Positions 17,338 through 25,518 of a stretch of DNA of 38,311 bases are shown one piece after another. The position numbers and the translations under genes are program-made. Every line of letters begins with the position of its first letter. Position 1 is the first letter of the stretch. Source of the stretch: JAMQKA01 sp043951865 (GTDB lineage: Bacteria; Bacteroidota; Rhodothermia; Balneolales; Balneolaceae); contig NZ_JBINJF010000035.1 in the NCBI RefSeq assembly GCF_043951865.1, forward strand, positions 1-38,311, in the 5' to 3' direction. The notes beneath the pieces are model-generated. The model made no database searches, was not told where the DNA came from, and worked only from the letters and a program-made list of their open reading frames with translations.

Positions 17338-18606
17338 ATGGACATGGAAGAACAAGATAGAATTGTTGTCGGTCTGGATATAGGAACCACCAAGGTGTGC
17401 GCCATTGTTGCCTCAATCGATCCGCAGGATCGCATCCATATCCTGGGGGTGGGAAAGTCGCCCAGTGATGGCTTGAATCGCGGCGTGGTTGTCAATATTG
17501 ACAAGACGGTCAACGCTATTCAAAGTGCCATCGAGCAGGCCCAGCTGGCCTCCGGTATCGAAGTTAATTCGGTCAATGTGGGTATTGCAGGCGACCACAT
17601 CCGCAGCATGCGCAGCAAAGGCGTCATCACCATCAACAACAAAGACAACGAAATCACTGTCAACGATGTGGAGCGCCTGTTGGAAGATTGCCAGCGCATC
17701 ATGCTGCCGACCGACCAGCAGATTATCCATGTCATTCCGCAGGAATTTGTGGTAGACGGGCAGGATGGTATCAGCGACCCGGTGGGCATGAGCGGCATGC
17801 GCATGGAGGCAGAAGTCCATATTATCACCGGCCTTGTATCGGCAGCCAAAAACATCTACCGCTGCGTGGAACGGGCGGGGTATGAAGTGGCAGACATCAT
17901 CCTGGAGCCGCTGGCTTCCTCCTATTCGGTTCTAGATGAAGAAGAAAAAGAGGCGGGCGTCGTGCTCGTGGATATCGGAGGCGGCACCACCGATGTGGCT
18001 ATCTTCCAGGACAATACGATCCGGCATACGGCCGTCATCGCCATCGCCGGCAAAAAGGTTACCGATGATATTCGCGTGGGGCTCAGCGTGCTGGACGACC
18101 AGGGCGAAAAGCTCAAGCGGGAGCACGGCGAAGCGTTCGTCGACATGATTGAAGAGGAAGAGGTGATTACCGTTCCCGGCATTGCCGGCCGGCCGCCCAA
18201 AGAGATTACCAAAAGCATCCTGGCCAAAATTATCCAGGCCCGGATGGAAGAGATTCTGGAAATTGTTGCCATCGAGGTCAAACGCAGCGGCTACGCCGAT
18301 GCCCTGAGTGCCGGGGTGGTCCTGACCGGCGGCGGTTCCCTTATCAAAAATGTATGTCCCCTGGCAACCGAAGTACTCGGTATGGATGCCAAGATCGGGA
18401 AACCGCTGGGACTCAGCGGGGGACTCATTGAAGAGGTCAATAACCCGATTTATGCCACTGGTGTCGGGCTCGTGATGCACGCCATCAAAACGGGAAGCGG
18501 TGCCATGAACCAGGCGATCATCCCCTCCTCCACGAAGGGTTCAAGCGTGGAAAAAGTGATGAATCGGATAGCCGAGCGAATGAAGAGCTGGTTCAAAGAG
18601 CTGTAG
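17338..18606 (+). CDS. ftsA: cell division protein FtsA
   Basis: Actin-like ATPase that tethers FtsZ filaments to the membrane. Visible are the phosphate-1 motif VVGLDIGTTKVCAIV, the SHS2/1C insert region, VVLVDIGGGTTDVAIF for phosphate 2 and VVLTGGGSLIKNV for the adenosine loop. A C-terminal amphipathic helix (VEKVMNRIAERMKSWFKEL) is the membrane-targeting sequence typical of the family. The length of 422 aa is normal. The start may be ATG 17338 or the in-frame ATG at 17344. It is followed by ftsZ after 195 bp. Confidence 0.97.
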   Translation: MDMEEQDRIVVGLDIGTTKVCAIVASIDPQDRIHILGVGKSPSDGLNRGVVVNIDKTVNAIQSAIEQAQLASGIEVNSVNVGIAGDHIRSMRSKGVITINNKDNEITVNDVERLLEDCQRIMLPTDQQIIHVIPQEFVVDGQDGISDPVGMSGMRMEAEVHIITGLVSAAKNIYRCVERAGYEVADIILEPLASSYSVLDEEEKEAGVVLVDIGGGTTDVAIFQDNTIRHTAVIAIAGKKVTDDIRVGLSVLDDQGEKLKREHGEAFVDMIEEEEVITVPGIAGRPPKEITKSILAKIIQARMEEILEIVAIEVKRSGYADALSAGVVLTGGGSLIKNVCPLATEVLGMDAKIGKPLGLSGGLIEEVNNPIYATGVGLVMHAIKTGSGAMNQAIIPSSTKGSSVEKVMNRIAERMKSWFKEL

Positions 18607-18693
18607 CATCTGAGACTTTAATGATCTTCACCAGATGTACTGACATGTAAGAAGTGAATATGACATTTACAAACCATGCAACCATGTTCAATT

Positions 18694-18729
18694 GATTTTT
18701 TCGAATCGAAAAAAATCCGGGACGCCGGA
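18694..18729 (+). other. paired inverted repeats between ftsA and ftsZ
   Basis: GATTTTTTCGA (18694-18704) faces TCGAAAAAAATC (18706-18717), an almost perfect AT-rich palindrome. TCCGG-GACG-CCGGA (18716-18729) follows at once as a small GC hairpin. The region may act as an attenuator or a protein site in the ftsZ leader. The remainder of the 195-bp gap shows no gene. Confidence 0.4.
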
Positions 18730-18801
18730 TAAAAACCCCATAAAAAGAGCAATCAGATAATCAGAAGAGAAATAAAAAAGCAATCTAAAAAGGAGTTACT
18801 T

Positions 18802-20118
18802 ATGTCAAATCTCAACACGCGTTTTAGTTTTGACGAGAACGGTCAGGACTCAGCGAAAATCAAGGTGATTGGTGTTGGTGGCGGTGGCGGTAATGCCGTC
18901 AACAACATGATAAACAAAGGATTAAGCAGCGTAGAATATGTTGCGCTCAACACCGATGCCCAGGCCCTTAAAAACAGCCTGGCTGATATTACAATCCAGG
19001 TCGGTTCCAACCTGACCGGCGGTCTTGGTGCAGGAGCGCGCCCGGAGATCGGGCGCGAAGCCGTAGAAGAAAACCGTCACGAAATTGACGATGCCATCGA
19101 AGGCGCCGACATGATTTTTGTGACCGCCGGCATGGGAGGCGGAACAGGTACCGGGGGAGCGCCCGTTGTATCCGGCATTGCCAAGCGAAAGGGCATCTTG
19201 ACCGTTGCCATCGTTACCACCCCATTTGAGTGCGAAGGTCCCAAGCGCATGCGCTATGCCACCGAGGGAATCAGCGAGCTCAAAAAGAACTGCGATACGG
19301 TTATCGTTATACCCAATGAGCAACTTCTGGAAATTGCCGACGACAATACCACGCTGATGGAGGCCTTTGACAAGGCCAACGAGGTGCTCTACAATGCCAC
19401 GCGCGGCATCTCCGACCTGATACTGATGCCCGGCCTCATCAACCTCGACTTTGCGGACGTGCGCACCACCATGCTCGACGGTGGAGCCGCCATCATGGGT
19501 TCGGCCGCGGCAACCGGCGAAGACCGTGCCGAAATTGCGGCTCGAGAGGCGATCAACTCTCCCCTGCTCGACGGGGTCAGCATCCGCGGTGCACGCAACG
19601 TGCTGGTCAACATTTCGGCCGGATCCAACCTGGGCATGAAAGAGACGACCACCTCTACCAGCATCATTCAACAGGAGGCCGGTGAAGACGCCGAAATTAT
19701 CCTGGGTACGGTGCTCGACGACGAGATGGAGGATGAACTGCGTATTACTGTCATCGCCACGGGATTTGACCTGAATGAAGAGGGTAAAACTGCTCCTTCC
19801 GCCGACCAGGAAAATGCCGAGGCTCAAGACACCAAGCAGAAGCTTGAAAAATCAAAACGCCAGGCCATGAGCGGGCGCAGTGGTTACTCTCCAACCGGTG
19901 AGCCGTTTTACAAAGGGGAATCAAACCTGAAGAAACTCGACTCTCCGGCCATTTCCCGACATGGAGTCAATTACAGTTCCGAAAAGAAGAAACAGGAAAA
20001 AGAAGAGGAGCAGCAACACAAAAAAAATGAGGGCGATACGCTCCTGAATAACCGCCGTGAGCGAATCGACAAAAGTGACACTGATCAGCCTGCGTTCCTG
20101 CGCAAAATTATGGACTGA
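18802..20118 (+). CDS. ftsZ: cell division protein FtsZ
   Basis: Tubulin-like GTPase that forms the Z ring. The GTP-binding signature GGGTGTGG is at residues 112-119, preceded by IKVIGVGGGGGNAVNNM and followed by the T7 region NLDFADVR. A variable, charged linker (about residues 325-425, with many E/K/Q) leads to the C-terminal peptide QPAFLRKIMD, which docks on FtsA. The length is 438 aa. An AAGGAG site just upstream of the ATG is the clearest Shine-Dalgarno of the cluster, fitting a gene that must be strongly translated. Two inverted repeats with T-tracts end the operon downstream. Confidence 0.98.
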   Translation: MSNLNTRFSFDENGQDSAKIKVIGVGGGGGNAVNNMINKGLSSVEYVALNTDAQALKNSLADITIQVGSNLTGGLGAGARPEIGREAVEENRHEIDDAIEGADMIFVTAGMGGGTGTGGAPVVSGIAKRKGILTVAIVTTPFECEGPKRMRYATEGISELKKNCDTVIVIPNEQLLEIADDNTTLMEAFDKANEVLYNATRGISDLILMPGLINLDFADVRTTMLDGGAAIMGSAAATGEDRAEIAAREAINSPLLDGVSIRGARNVLVNISAGSNLGMKETTTSTSIIQQEAGEDAEIILGTVLDDEMEDELRITVIATGFDLNEEGKTAPSADQENAEAQDTKQKLEKSKRQAMSGRSGYSPTGEPFYKGESNLKKLDSPAISRHGVNYSSEKKKQEKEEEQQHKKNEGDTLLNNRRERIDKSDTDQPAFLRKIMD

Positions 20119-20133
20119 CGGTTTCCTGCACAA

Positions 20134-20163
20134 CGCGCCCTGAAAGCGCGATTATCCTTTTTT
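20134..20163 (+). terminator. weak terminator-like hairpin after ftsZ
   Basis: CGCGC (20134-20138) and GCGCG (20146-20150) form a 5-bp stem with a 7-nt loop; a six-T run starts 7 nt later at 20158. The stem is short and the T-run is displaced, so it is at best a partial terminator. Confidence 0.35.
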
Positions 20164-20200
20164 GATTGCTGAATATCCTTATATAGGAGGGGATTTGTCC

Positions 20201-20214
20201 GCCCGCTTGCGGGC
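20201..20214. other. GC-rich inverted repeat GCCCGC-TT-GCGGGC
   Basis: A perfect 6-bp inverted repeat with a 2-bp centre in the ftsZ 3' region, with no T-tract. It is too tight for a stable loop without opening inner pairs. No function can be assigned. Confidence 0.3.
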
Positions 20215-20246
20215 ATGATTCCCAAACTATAGATTGCTAAACAGAG

Positions 20247-20276
20247 AAGGAGTCCTTTGAACGGGACTCCTTTTTT
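20247..20276 (+). terminator. intrinsic terminator of the dcw operon
   Basis: AAGGAGTCC (20247-20255), an 8-nt loop and GGACTCCTT (20264-20272), running into TTTTTT. This is a textbook rho-independent terminator on the plus strand, 129 bp after the ftsZ stop and just before the convergent kinase gene. Confidence 0.9.
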
Positions 20277-20324
20277 AATATGTCCGGGAAATATTTTATT
20301 GGTCTTTCATCCCAAAGCCGTCCA

Positions 20325-21941
20325 TCAGGCCCCGGCCGCTTCCACCGGTATATCGAGATTAAATCCCGTATTATAGGTCTGATCGACCTGGAATACTCCG
20401 TTCAGCTGGCGGGTCAGGGTAAGAATAAGCTTCATGCCTAACGTTTTTTGCTTTGCAGGGTCAAAGCCTTCGGGCAGGCCGATGCCGTTATCCCGGACAG
20501 AAATAAGAATTTCCTGCTCTCGCTCCCGCATCTTTACAAAAATAGTTCCGCTCTCCCGACCCTTAAACGCGTGAATATAGGAGTTGAGAAGCAGTTCATT
20601 GAGGATCATGGCCAGCGGCACGGCCTTTTCAATCTCCAGGGTAATATCATCTGAGTCGATATGAACATCGATCGCCTGATCCACCTGCTTGAAAGAATGA
20701 CTCAGCCGGTTCGAAAGTTTCAGACAAAATTGCTTGAGATGCACATTGTCAATAGCGTTGGTCTGGTGCATCGTTTCATAGACGATGGCCAGTGACCGCA
20801 GCCGGGCATGGGAATCCTTGAGTGTCTTCTCCACCGATTCCTGTTCTCCGGTTTTCAGCTGGAGTTCGAGCAGGGCCAGCACCATGGTCAGGTTGTCCTT
20901 CACCCGGTTATTTACCCGATCAAGCAGCTGGTCGCGCTGTTCCAGGGCTGCCTTCAGTGATGATTTTCGTTCTTCCAGTTCTTCAGTCTGTTCTTCGACC
21001 TTCGCCTTCAGGTTGTCATTCCAGGACCCCACAAGGTAGATTCCCCCCATGCCGGCAGCCATCACGAGCCCGATAGAGTTCCAGGTGATGATCTGGAAAG
21101 AGCCGGTAATTTTGGCGAAGTTTTTTTCCACGCTGCTGGGCATACCCGCCATCTCCTGCTGCATGCCCAGCGACCCCAGCACATTGGCTCCCACGATAAA
21201 CAGCGTTAAAACCACGACCACGCTCAATATAGCCGTATAGATCCACTTCAGTGTTACGTCAGGCTCAGGGATTTCAAAATAATTGGACTTCACCCGCTCT
21301 ATCGAGGGAGTGCAGAAGTAGAGCAGCGGCCCCACCAAAATCATAGACTGAAGGAACGTACCGGTCCACCATCCCTTCCAGATAGTAAATGTCTCGGCCG
21401 CAGAGAGATCATGATACAAACTCCAGACGAATGACCCCAGCGAGCTGGCCAGCGCAGCAACAAACGCTACGGTGGTAAAGAAGGCTATTCGCTTGAGATT
21501 ATCGGGGCGTGGACTTACAGGCAGGCTGTGGTAACAGAGGGCAAATATTGCAAGACCCAGGATAAAGGCGACTCCGAAAAGCAGCGCCCAGTGTATCGGC
21601 ATGTATGAAGAATAGGCAATGAGGAAAGCGGAAAGAAACACCGGTATGAATCCCCATTCAAAGCCGACCCAAAACATAACAAGGGTGCCCAGAAAGAGCG
21701 GCGGGTACATCATAAAAAAGGTGTAGAGCGATTGGTACTCATCACCCATTAACGCCCGGGGCGGGGAGAGCAGAAATACCGAGATTATACTGGCCGCAAT
21801 AAAAAAAATCCAGATTACAAACAGCAGCTGCACCCGGCCATCCGCTAGCGAATATCGCTTCAGCAGGTAATCCAGTGGAATGGGATTCCACCTTTTCTCT
21901 GTAGATCTTTCATATAATGACTGAATACGATCGTTTCCCAT
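20325..21941 (-). CDS. membrane HisKA_2-like kinase without phosphoacceptor His
   Basis: A 538-aa protein. The N-terminal half carries about eight membrane helices in an arrangement that recalls MASE1-type sensor domains (FWVGFEWGFIPVFLSAFL, WKGWWTGTFLQSMILVGP). A coiled coil (VEEQTEELEERKSSLKAAL) leads to a HisKA_2-type domain and a HATPase_c domain with N-box NELLLNSYIHAF and G-box DNGIGLPEGF. The HisKA_2 signature, normally HHRVKNNL, reads NNRVKDNL here: both histidines are Asn (N344, N345). It therefore probably binds ATP but cannot autophosphorylate at the usual site. ATG 21941 is chosen; a GTG at 21950 is an alternative. It is convergent with ftsZ and downstream of ndk on the same strand, separated from it by a terminator. 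Confidence 0.88.
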   Translation of the reverse strand: MGNDRIQSLYERSTEKRWNPIPLDYLLKRYSLADGRVQLLFVIWIFFIAASIISVFLLSPPRALMGDEYQSLYTFFMMYPPLFLGTLVMFWVGFEWGFIPVFLSAFLIAYSSYMPIHWALLFGVAFILGLAIFALCYHSLPVSPRPDNLKRIAFFTTVAFVAALASSLGSFVWSLYHDLSAAETFTIWKGWWTGTFLQSMILVGPLLYFCTPSIERVKSNYFEIPEPDVTLKWIYTAILSVVVVLTLFIVGANVLGSLGMQQEMAGMPSSVEKNFAKITGSFQIITWNSIGLVMAAGMGGIYLVGSWNDNLKAKVEEQTEELEERKSSLKAALEQRDQLLDRVNNRVKDNLTMVLALLELQLKTGEQESVEKTLKDSHARLRSLAIVYETMHQTNAIDNVHLKQFCLKLSNRLSHSFKQVDQAIDVHIDSDDITLEIEKAVPLAMILNELLLNSYIHAFKGRESGTIFVKMREREQEILISVRDNGIGLPEGFDPAKQKTLGMKLILTLTRQLNGVFQVDQTYNTGFNLDIPVEAAGA

Positions 21942-22111
21942 CCGTTGCACGCTATTCTTTTAAGATAAATTATAAATTAAAGATTTTTAATATGTTTAAA
22001 AATTCTTTTCCTGCAGCTGCTCTTTTCCTGCTGAAAAAGCCAGTTTGTGCAACGTTTTTTTGATCTTCCGTGTACTTTTCAACACCCGGAGATACAAACT
22101 CTTTCTGACAT

Positions 22112-22147
22112 AAAAAACGCCGGTGTCCTGTATTCAGGGCACCGGCG
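22112..22147 (-). terminator. intrinsic terminator of ndk
   Basis: On the minus strand, CGCCGGTGCCCTG-AATA-CAGGACACCGGCG forms a 13-bp stem (one G-U pair) and runs into TTTTTT (22117-22112). It lies about 60 bp after the ndk stop codon. Confidence 0.92.
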
Positions 22148-22160
22148 CTTATTTTGAGAA

Positions 22161-22187
22161 GTCTTGGCAAAACCGTTGTTTTGCCCG
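22161..22187 (-). repeat. solo end of the MITE-like repeat family (copy D)
   Basis: On the minus strand this reads CGGGCAAAACAACGGTTTTG followed by CCAAGAC. It matches the right ends of the elements at 2453-2585, 24841-24991 and 30454-30596. GGCAAAAC-CGTT-GTTTTGCC is a perfect 8-bp hairpin. It lies between the ndk stop and its terminator; the rest of an element is not visible. Confidence 0.4.
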
Positions 22188-22207
22188 ATTTCATCATTTT
22201 CGGATCA

Positions 22208-22639
22208 CTACGCCTTGTTGGCGATCACCTCTGCTTCACTAAAAAAATAGGCGGCCTCGAGCTTGCCGTTTTTCACGGAATCGGAACCGTGGATAATATT
22301 TTCCCCGACACTGTCTGCAAAATCAGCACGGATGGTCCCCTCATCGGCCTCTTCAGGGTTGGTAGCCCCGATGAGAGACCGAAAATCTTCGATCGCATTT
22401 TCCTTTTCCAGGATCATCGGCACGCAGGGTCCGCTGCTCATAAAATCGCAAAGCTCGTCGAAAAAGGGTTTATCCCTGTGAACAGCGTAAAATCCTTCAG
22501 CAGTATCGCGGGTTAATCGTGTCATTTTCATTGCCACGATATCAAATCCCGCCTCCTGTATTCGCCTGGTAACTTCACCAATTAACTCTTTGCGTACACA
22601 ATCAGGTTTTAAGATCGTAAGTGTTCGTTCTACTGCCAT
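22208..22639 (-). CDS. ndk: nucleoside diphosphate kinase
   Basis: Ndk transfers the gamma-phosphate of ATP to nucleoside diphosphates through a phosphohistidine intermediate. The active-site motif NIIHGSDSV is complete, and the N-terminal ERTLTILKPDCVRKELIGEV and the ATNPEEADEGTIRADF segments are standard for the family. The length of 143 aa is normal. It is divergent from the adenylate cyclase gene, with 137 bp between the two starts, so the two promoters probably share that gap. A strong terminator follows. Confidence 0.97.
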   Translation of the reverse strand: MAVERTLTILKPDCVRKELIGEVTRRIQEAGFDIVAMKMTRLTRDTAEGFYAVHRDKPFFDELCDFMSSGPCVPMILEKENAIEDFRSLIGATNPEEADEGTIRADFADSVGENIIHGSDSVKNGKLEAAYFFSEAEVIANKA

Positions 22640-22776
22640 TATTCAGTTATAAAATTTTGTAACAATTAGGGTTATATCTGCTCTTGTAATCAAAGGACGT
22701 TGAATATACGGTATAAATATCAATACACGAAGCGTGATAACCTCGCAATTTCGCTTTCGGGGTATATACTCAATTT

Positions 22777-24615
22777 ATGAATGTACGTGCACTTCATTTT
22801 GACTGGAATTGGCAGCTGAGCTCTACACCTGCAACATTATGGCCCCTGGTTTCGGACACGAACCGATTAAATAAAGAGATCAAGCTGCCACCAGTCCGGA
22901 AGTCGACTGCATCGTATGATATAAGAACGGGACACGCGCAGCTTACCTACAATTCCCTGCAGAATACCGATGCCTGGGAGGAAGAACCCTTTGAATGGGA
23001 ACGGCCTTATCGATTCGGAGTCAAACGCCGGTATAAAAATGGAGCGTTCCGGGAGATTAAACTGCAAGTGGATCTCCTCCCGAACGCGGAGGGAACCCGG
23101 GTTCGATACCGGATATGGGCTTCTCCGCGAAATATTCTGGTTCGCTTCATACAAGCGGTAAAAATTAATTTGCTGCTGCGGAGAAGACTCAAAAAAACGT
23201 TCGAGACCTATGACCGAATACAGCAGCAGAATGTGTGGCCTTACGAGATCAAACCGGAGGCGCGGCTGGTTCCCGGGGGACGCCAGCGGCTGGAAGACTG
23301 TACCAAAAAACTTAACGGGCAAAGCGGCAGACCCGTAATTGTTTCTGCCCTTGCCCGCTTCCTCACCCATGCAGCGGATATTGATCTTTCCCGTATCTCC
23401 CCTTTCCAACTGGCGGATCACTGGAACGCACCGCGAGGAGAGGTCCTGCGCGTCTTCTTGCATGCAACCAAGGTCGGGCTCCTGGACTTTAGCTGGGACC
23501 TGTATTGCCCCACGTGCCGCTCGTTGCAGGAGCGACACAATTCCCTGAATGAAATCAATAAAACCGCCTACTGCAGCGCGTGCAGAAACAAATTTTATGT
23601 AAATTTTAACAACAGGATTCAACTCAGCTTTCGACCAAACCCGCTGATTCGAAAAATTGCTGACAAAGCCTACTGTGTCACCGGTCCCCAGTCCAAACCA
23701 CACGTTGCTGTACAACAGTTTTTATCCCCCGGTCAAAAGCGGTACCTGAAAGTCCATCTTTTGCCGGGCAACTATTCGCTGCGCGCCCTCGGGCAGAAAG
23801 GTGAGGCAAGCGTGCGCGTAAACAACAGTAACGGCAGCGACAACATCACCGTTGTGCTGGACCAATCGGGATTCAATGGAGAAGAAGTGACGATCACCGA
23901 GCAGCCCAACCTGGTATTCCACAACAAGACCGGAGAACACCAGGTTTTCCTGCTGGAGCAAACGAACTGGAACAAGTACCTGCTCTCAGCCGCGGAGGTG
24001 ACCTCTCTTCAACTATTCCGGGACCTTTTTGACAAGGAAGTACTTCACAGGGGCAAAAAAATTGCGGTTGACAACCTCACGCTCATGTTCACGGACCTCT
24101 ACGACTCTACCGGCATGTACGACAAAGAGGGAGACGAAACCGCCGTGGGAAAAGTGATAGAACATTTTGAAATACTGCAGCAGGCGATCACCGAAGAACG
24201 GGGCGGGGTCGTCAAAACAATCGGGGATTCCGTTATGGCGGTGTTCAATAATCCTGTAAATGCATTCCGGGCTTTTATGAAGGCCCATCAGGCGATTACC
24301 CGCAACGAGCAGTACGGGGAATACCTGAAGCTAAAGGCGGGGATCCACCACGGCAGCTGTATGGCGGTAAACCTGAACAGCAACATTGACTATTTTGGAT
24401 CGACCGTCAATATCGCCTCCCGGCTGGTCGATTTTGCCGACGAAGATGAGCTGGTATTTTCAGAACCTGTGCGCGACTGCCTCGAAAATTCCGGCATGAT
24501 CGGCGAAGACGCTCGCATCCGGGAACAGGATATTACCCTGCGCGGTTTTGGAAACGAACTATTCCGGATCTCCCGTATGACGCTCAAAAAATCCCCGCTC
24601 CGTTTGGTAGTCTGA
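22777..24615 (+). CDS. class III adenylate cyclase with SRPBCC-like N-terminus
   Basis: A 612-aa multidomain protein. The first 150 residues resemble an SRPBCC/START-type fold (FDWNWQLSSTPATLWPLVSD). A middle region resembles DUF5939 and contains a probable zinc ribbon (C244, C247, C266, C269). The C-terminal 200 residues are a class III cyclase catalytic domain. Metal-binding aspartates are D440 (FTDLYDST) and D484 (KTIGDSVMAVF). The purine-selecting pair is K480 and D538 (IDYFGSTVNIASRL), which predicts ATP rather than GTP as substrate. Transition-state residues N545 and R549 are present. There is no membrane segment. The product cAMP and its receiver are inferred; no CRP-type gene lies in the window. 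Confidence 0.9.
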   Translation: MNVRALHFDWNWQLSSTPATLWPLVSDTNRLNKEIKLPPVRKSTASYDIRTGHAQLTYNSLQNTDAWEEEPFEWERPYRFGVKRRYKNGAFREIKLQVDLLPNAEGTRVRYRIWASPRNILVRFIQAVKINLLLRRRLKKTFETYDRIQQQNVWPYEIKPEARLVPGGRQRLEDCTKKLNGQSGRPVIVSALARFLTHAADIDLSRISPFQLADHWNAPRGEVLRVFLHATKVGLLDFSWDLYCPTCRSLQERHNSLNEINKTAYCSACRNKFYVNFNNRIQLSFRPNPLIRKIADKAYCVTGPQSKPHVAVQQFLSPGQKRYLKVHLLPGNYSLRALGQKGEASVRVNNSNGSDNITVVLDQSGFNGEEVTITEQPNLVFHNKTGEHQVFLLEQTNWNKYLLSAAEVTSLQLFRDLFDKEVLHRGKKIAVDNLTLMFTDLYDSTGMYDKEGDETAVGKVIEHFEILQQAITEERGGVVKTIGDSVMAVFNNPVNAFRAFMKAHQAITRNEQYGEYLKLKAGIHHGSCMAVNLNSNIDYFGSTVNIASRLVDFADEDELVFSEPVRDCLENSGMIGEDARIREQDITLRGFGNELFRISRMTLKKSPLRLVV

Positions 24616-24840
24616 CTTGTCCTCCTGCTGCGCCTGAAATGCCGCGGAAGCTCCCTGCTTCTCCGCTTCCTCTCTCTTGACCATCTCCCTGCACGGTTCA
24701 TTTGGAACCTGCCGGCGTTGGGCGCGCGTAATGGTCCGGGTACCCCCGTCACAAAGCAGGTATCGCACAGCCGCCCTGTTTTTTTTACCGCTGATATCCG
24801 TATGTTCCACCTTTGGATATTGCCTCTATTTCGTCCTGTT

Positions 24841-24991
24841 AAGAGGACTTTTTTTAAACGGGAGTTTTGTCCGGGGTCATCCCCTATCCCCTGATTGTAT
24901 TTAAAACCGCAGTTTATACTCCAAAAATGAGAATTTCGGATGCGCATAAATACAGAAAACGGGCAAACCAAGGGTTTGGCAACGACCTCTT
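24841..24991 (+). repeat. MITE-like intergenic repeat, copy B
   Basis: About 151 bp, beginning AAGAGGACTTTTTTTAAAC and ending GGCAACGACCTCTT, so its ends are imperfect inverted repeats. The internal block TCCGGGGTCATCCCCT is almost identical to TCCGGGGTCAACCCCT in the copy at 30454-30596. The gap 24616-25018 holds no credible gene apart from this element. Confidence 0.55.
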
Positions 24992-25018
24992 TAATTTAAC
25001 TTTTCCAATTAACAACTT

Positions 25019-25515
25019 ATGTCTATAAAGAAAACAGATCCTCCGATTGCCCACTCTTCCAAACGGATGGGCCGGAAAAAAATATTGCACTTATTGCGCA
25101 CGATCACCGCAAAAGCGACCTGCTGGACTGGGTTGAATACAATTCCGAAAGTCTGAAAAAGCACAACCTGTTTGGTACGGGCACCACCGGATCGTTGATC
25201 TCTGAAAAACTGGAACTGAATGTTCACTGTTTTAAGAGCGGACCCCTGGGCGGAGACCTCCAGATAGGAGCCGCTATCTCAGAAAATGAGATCGACATGA
25301 TGATCTTTTTTTGGGATCCGCTCCAGGCGCAGCCTCATGACGTGGATGTAAAAGCGTTGCTTCGCATTTCCGTTTTGTACAATATTCCGGTCGCCCAAAA
25401 CCGCTCTTCGGCAGATTTTATGATATCCTCCCAGTTAATTGATGAAACCTATGATCGATTCATTGTAGATTACAGCAAGCGTTTTTCAAAAAATTTCCAA
25501 GACCAAAAAGAGTAA
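25019..25515 (+). pseudogene. mgsA: methylglyoxal synthase, apparently frameshifted at an A7 tract
   Basis: MgsA converts dihydroxyacetone phosphate to methylglyoxal and phosphate. All catalytic residues are present in one frame: the IAHDHRK histidine, SGPLGGD, and the FFWDP...PHDVDVKALLR aspartates and histidine. That frame has no ATG, GTG or TTG upstream of IALIAHDHRK. The natural start, ATG 25019 (MSIKKTDPP), is one frame away. The two frames meet at seven A residues (25076-25082). One more A there would give RKKNIALIAHDHRK, which looks native. The cause may be a real mutation, a sequencing error, or slippage that rescues the protein. The intact active site argues against old decay. The stop lies 3 bp before the next gene, suggesting an operon with it. 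Confidence 0.85.
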
Positions 25516-25518
25516 ACT

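Noticed and set aside
24390..24971. Minus-strand open frame overlapping the cyclase end and the downstream gap
   Set aside because: Rich in Arg and Ser as expected of an antisense shadow; it continues into the repeat at 24841-24991.
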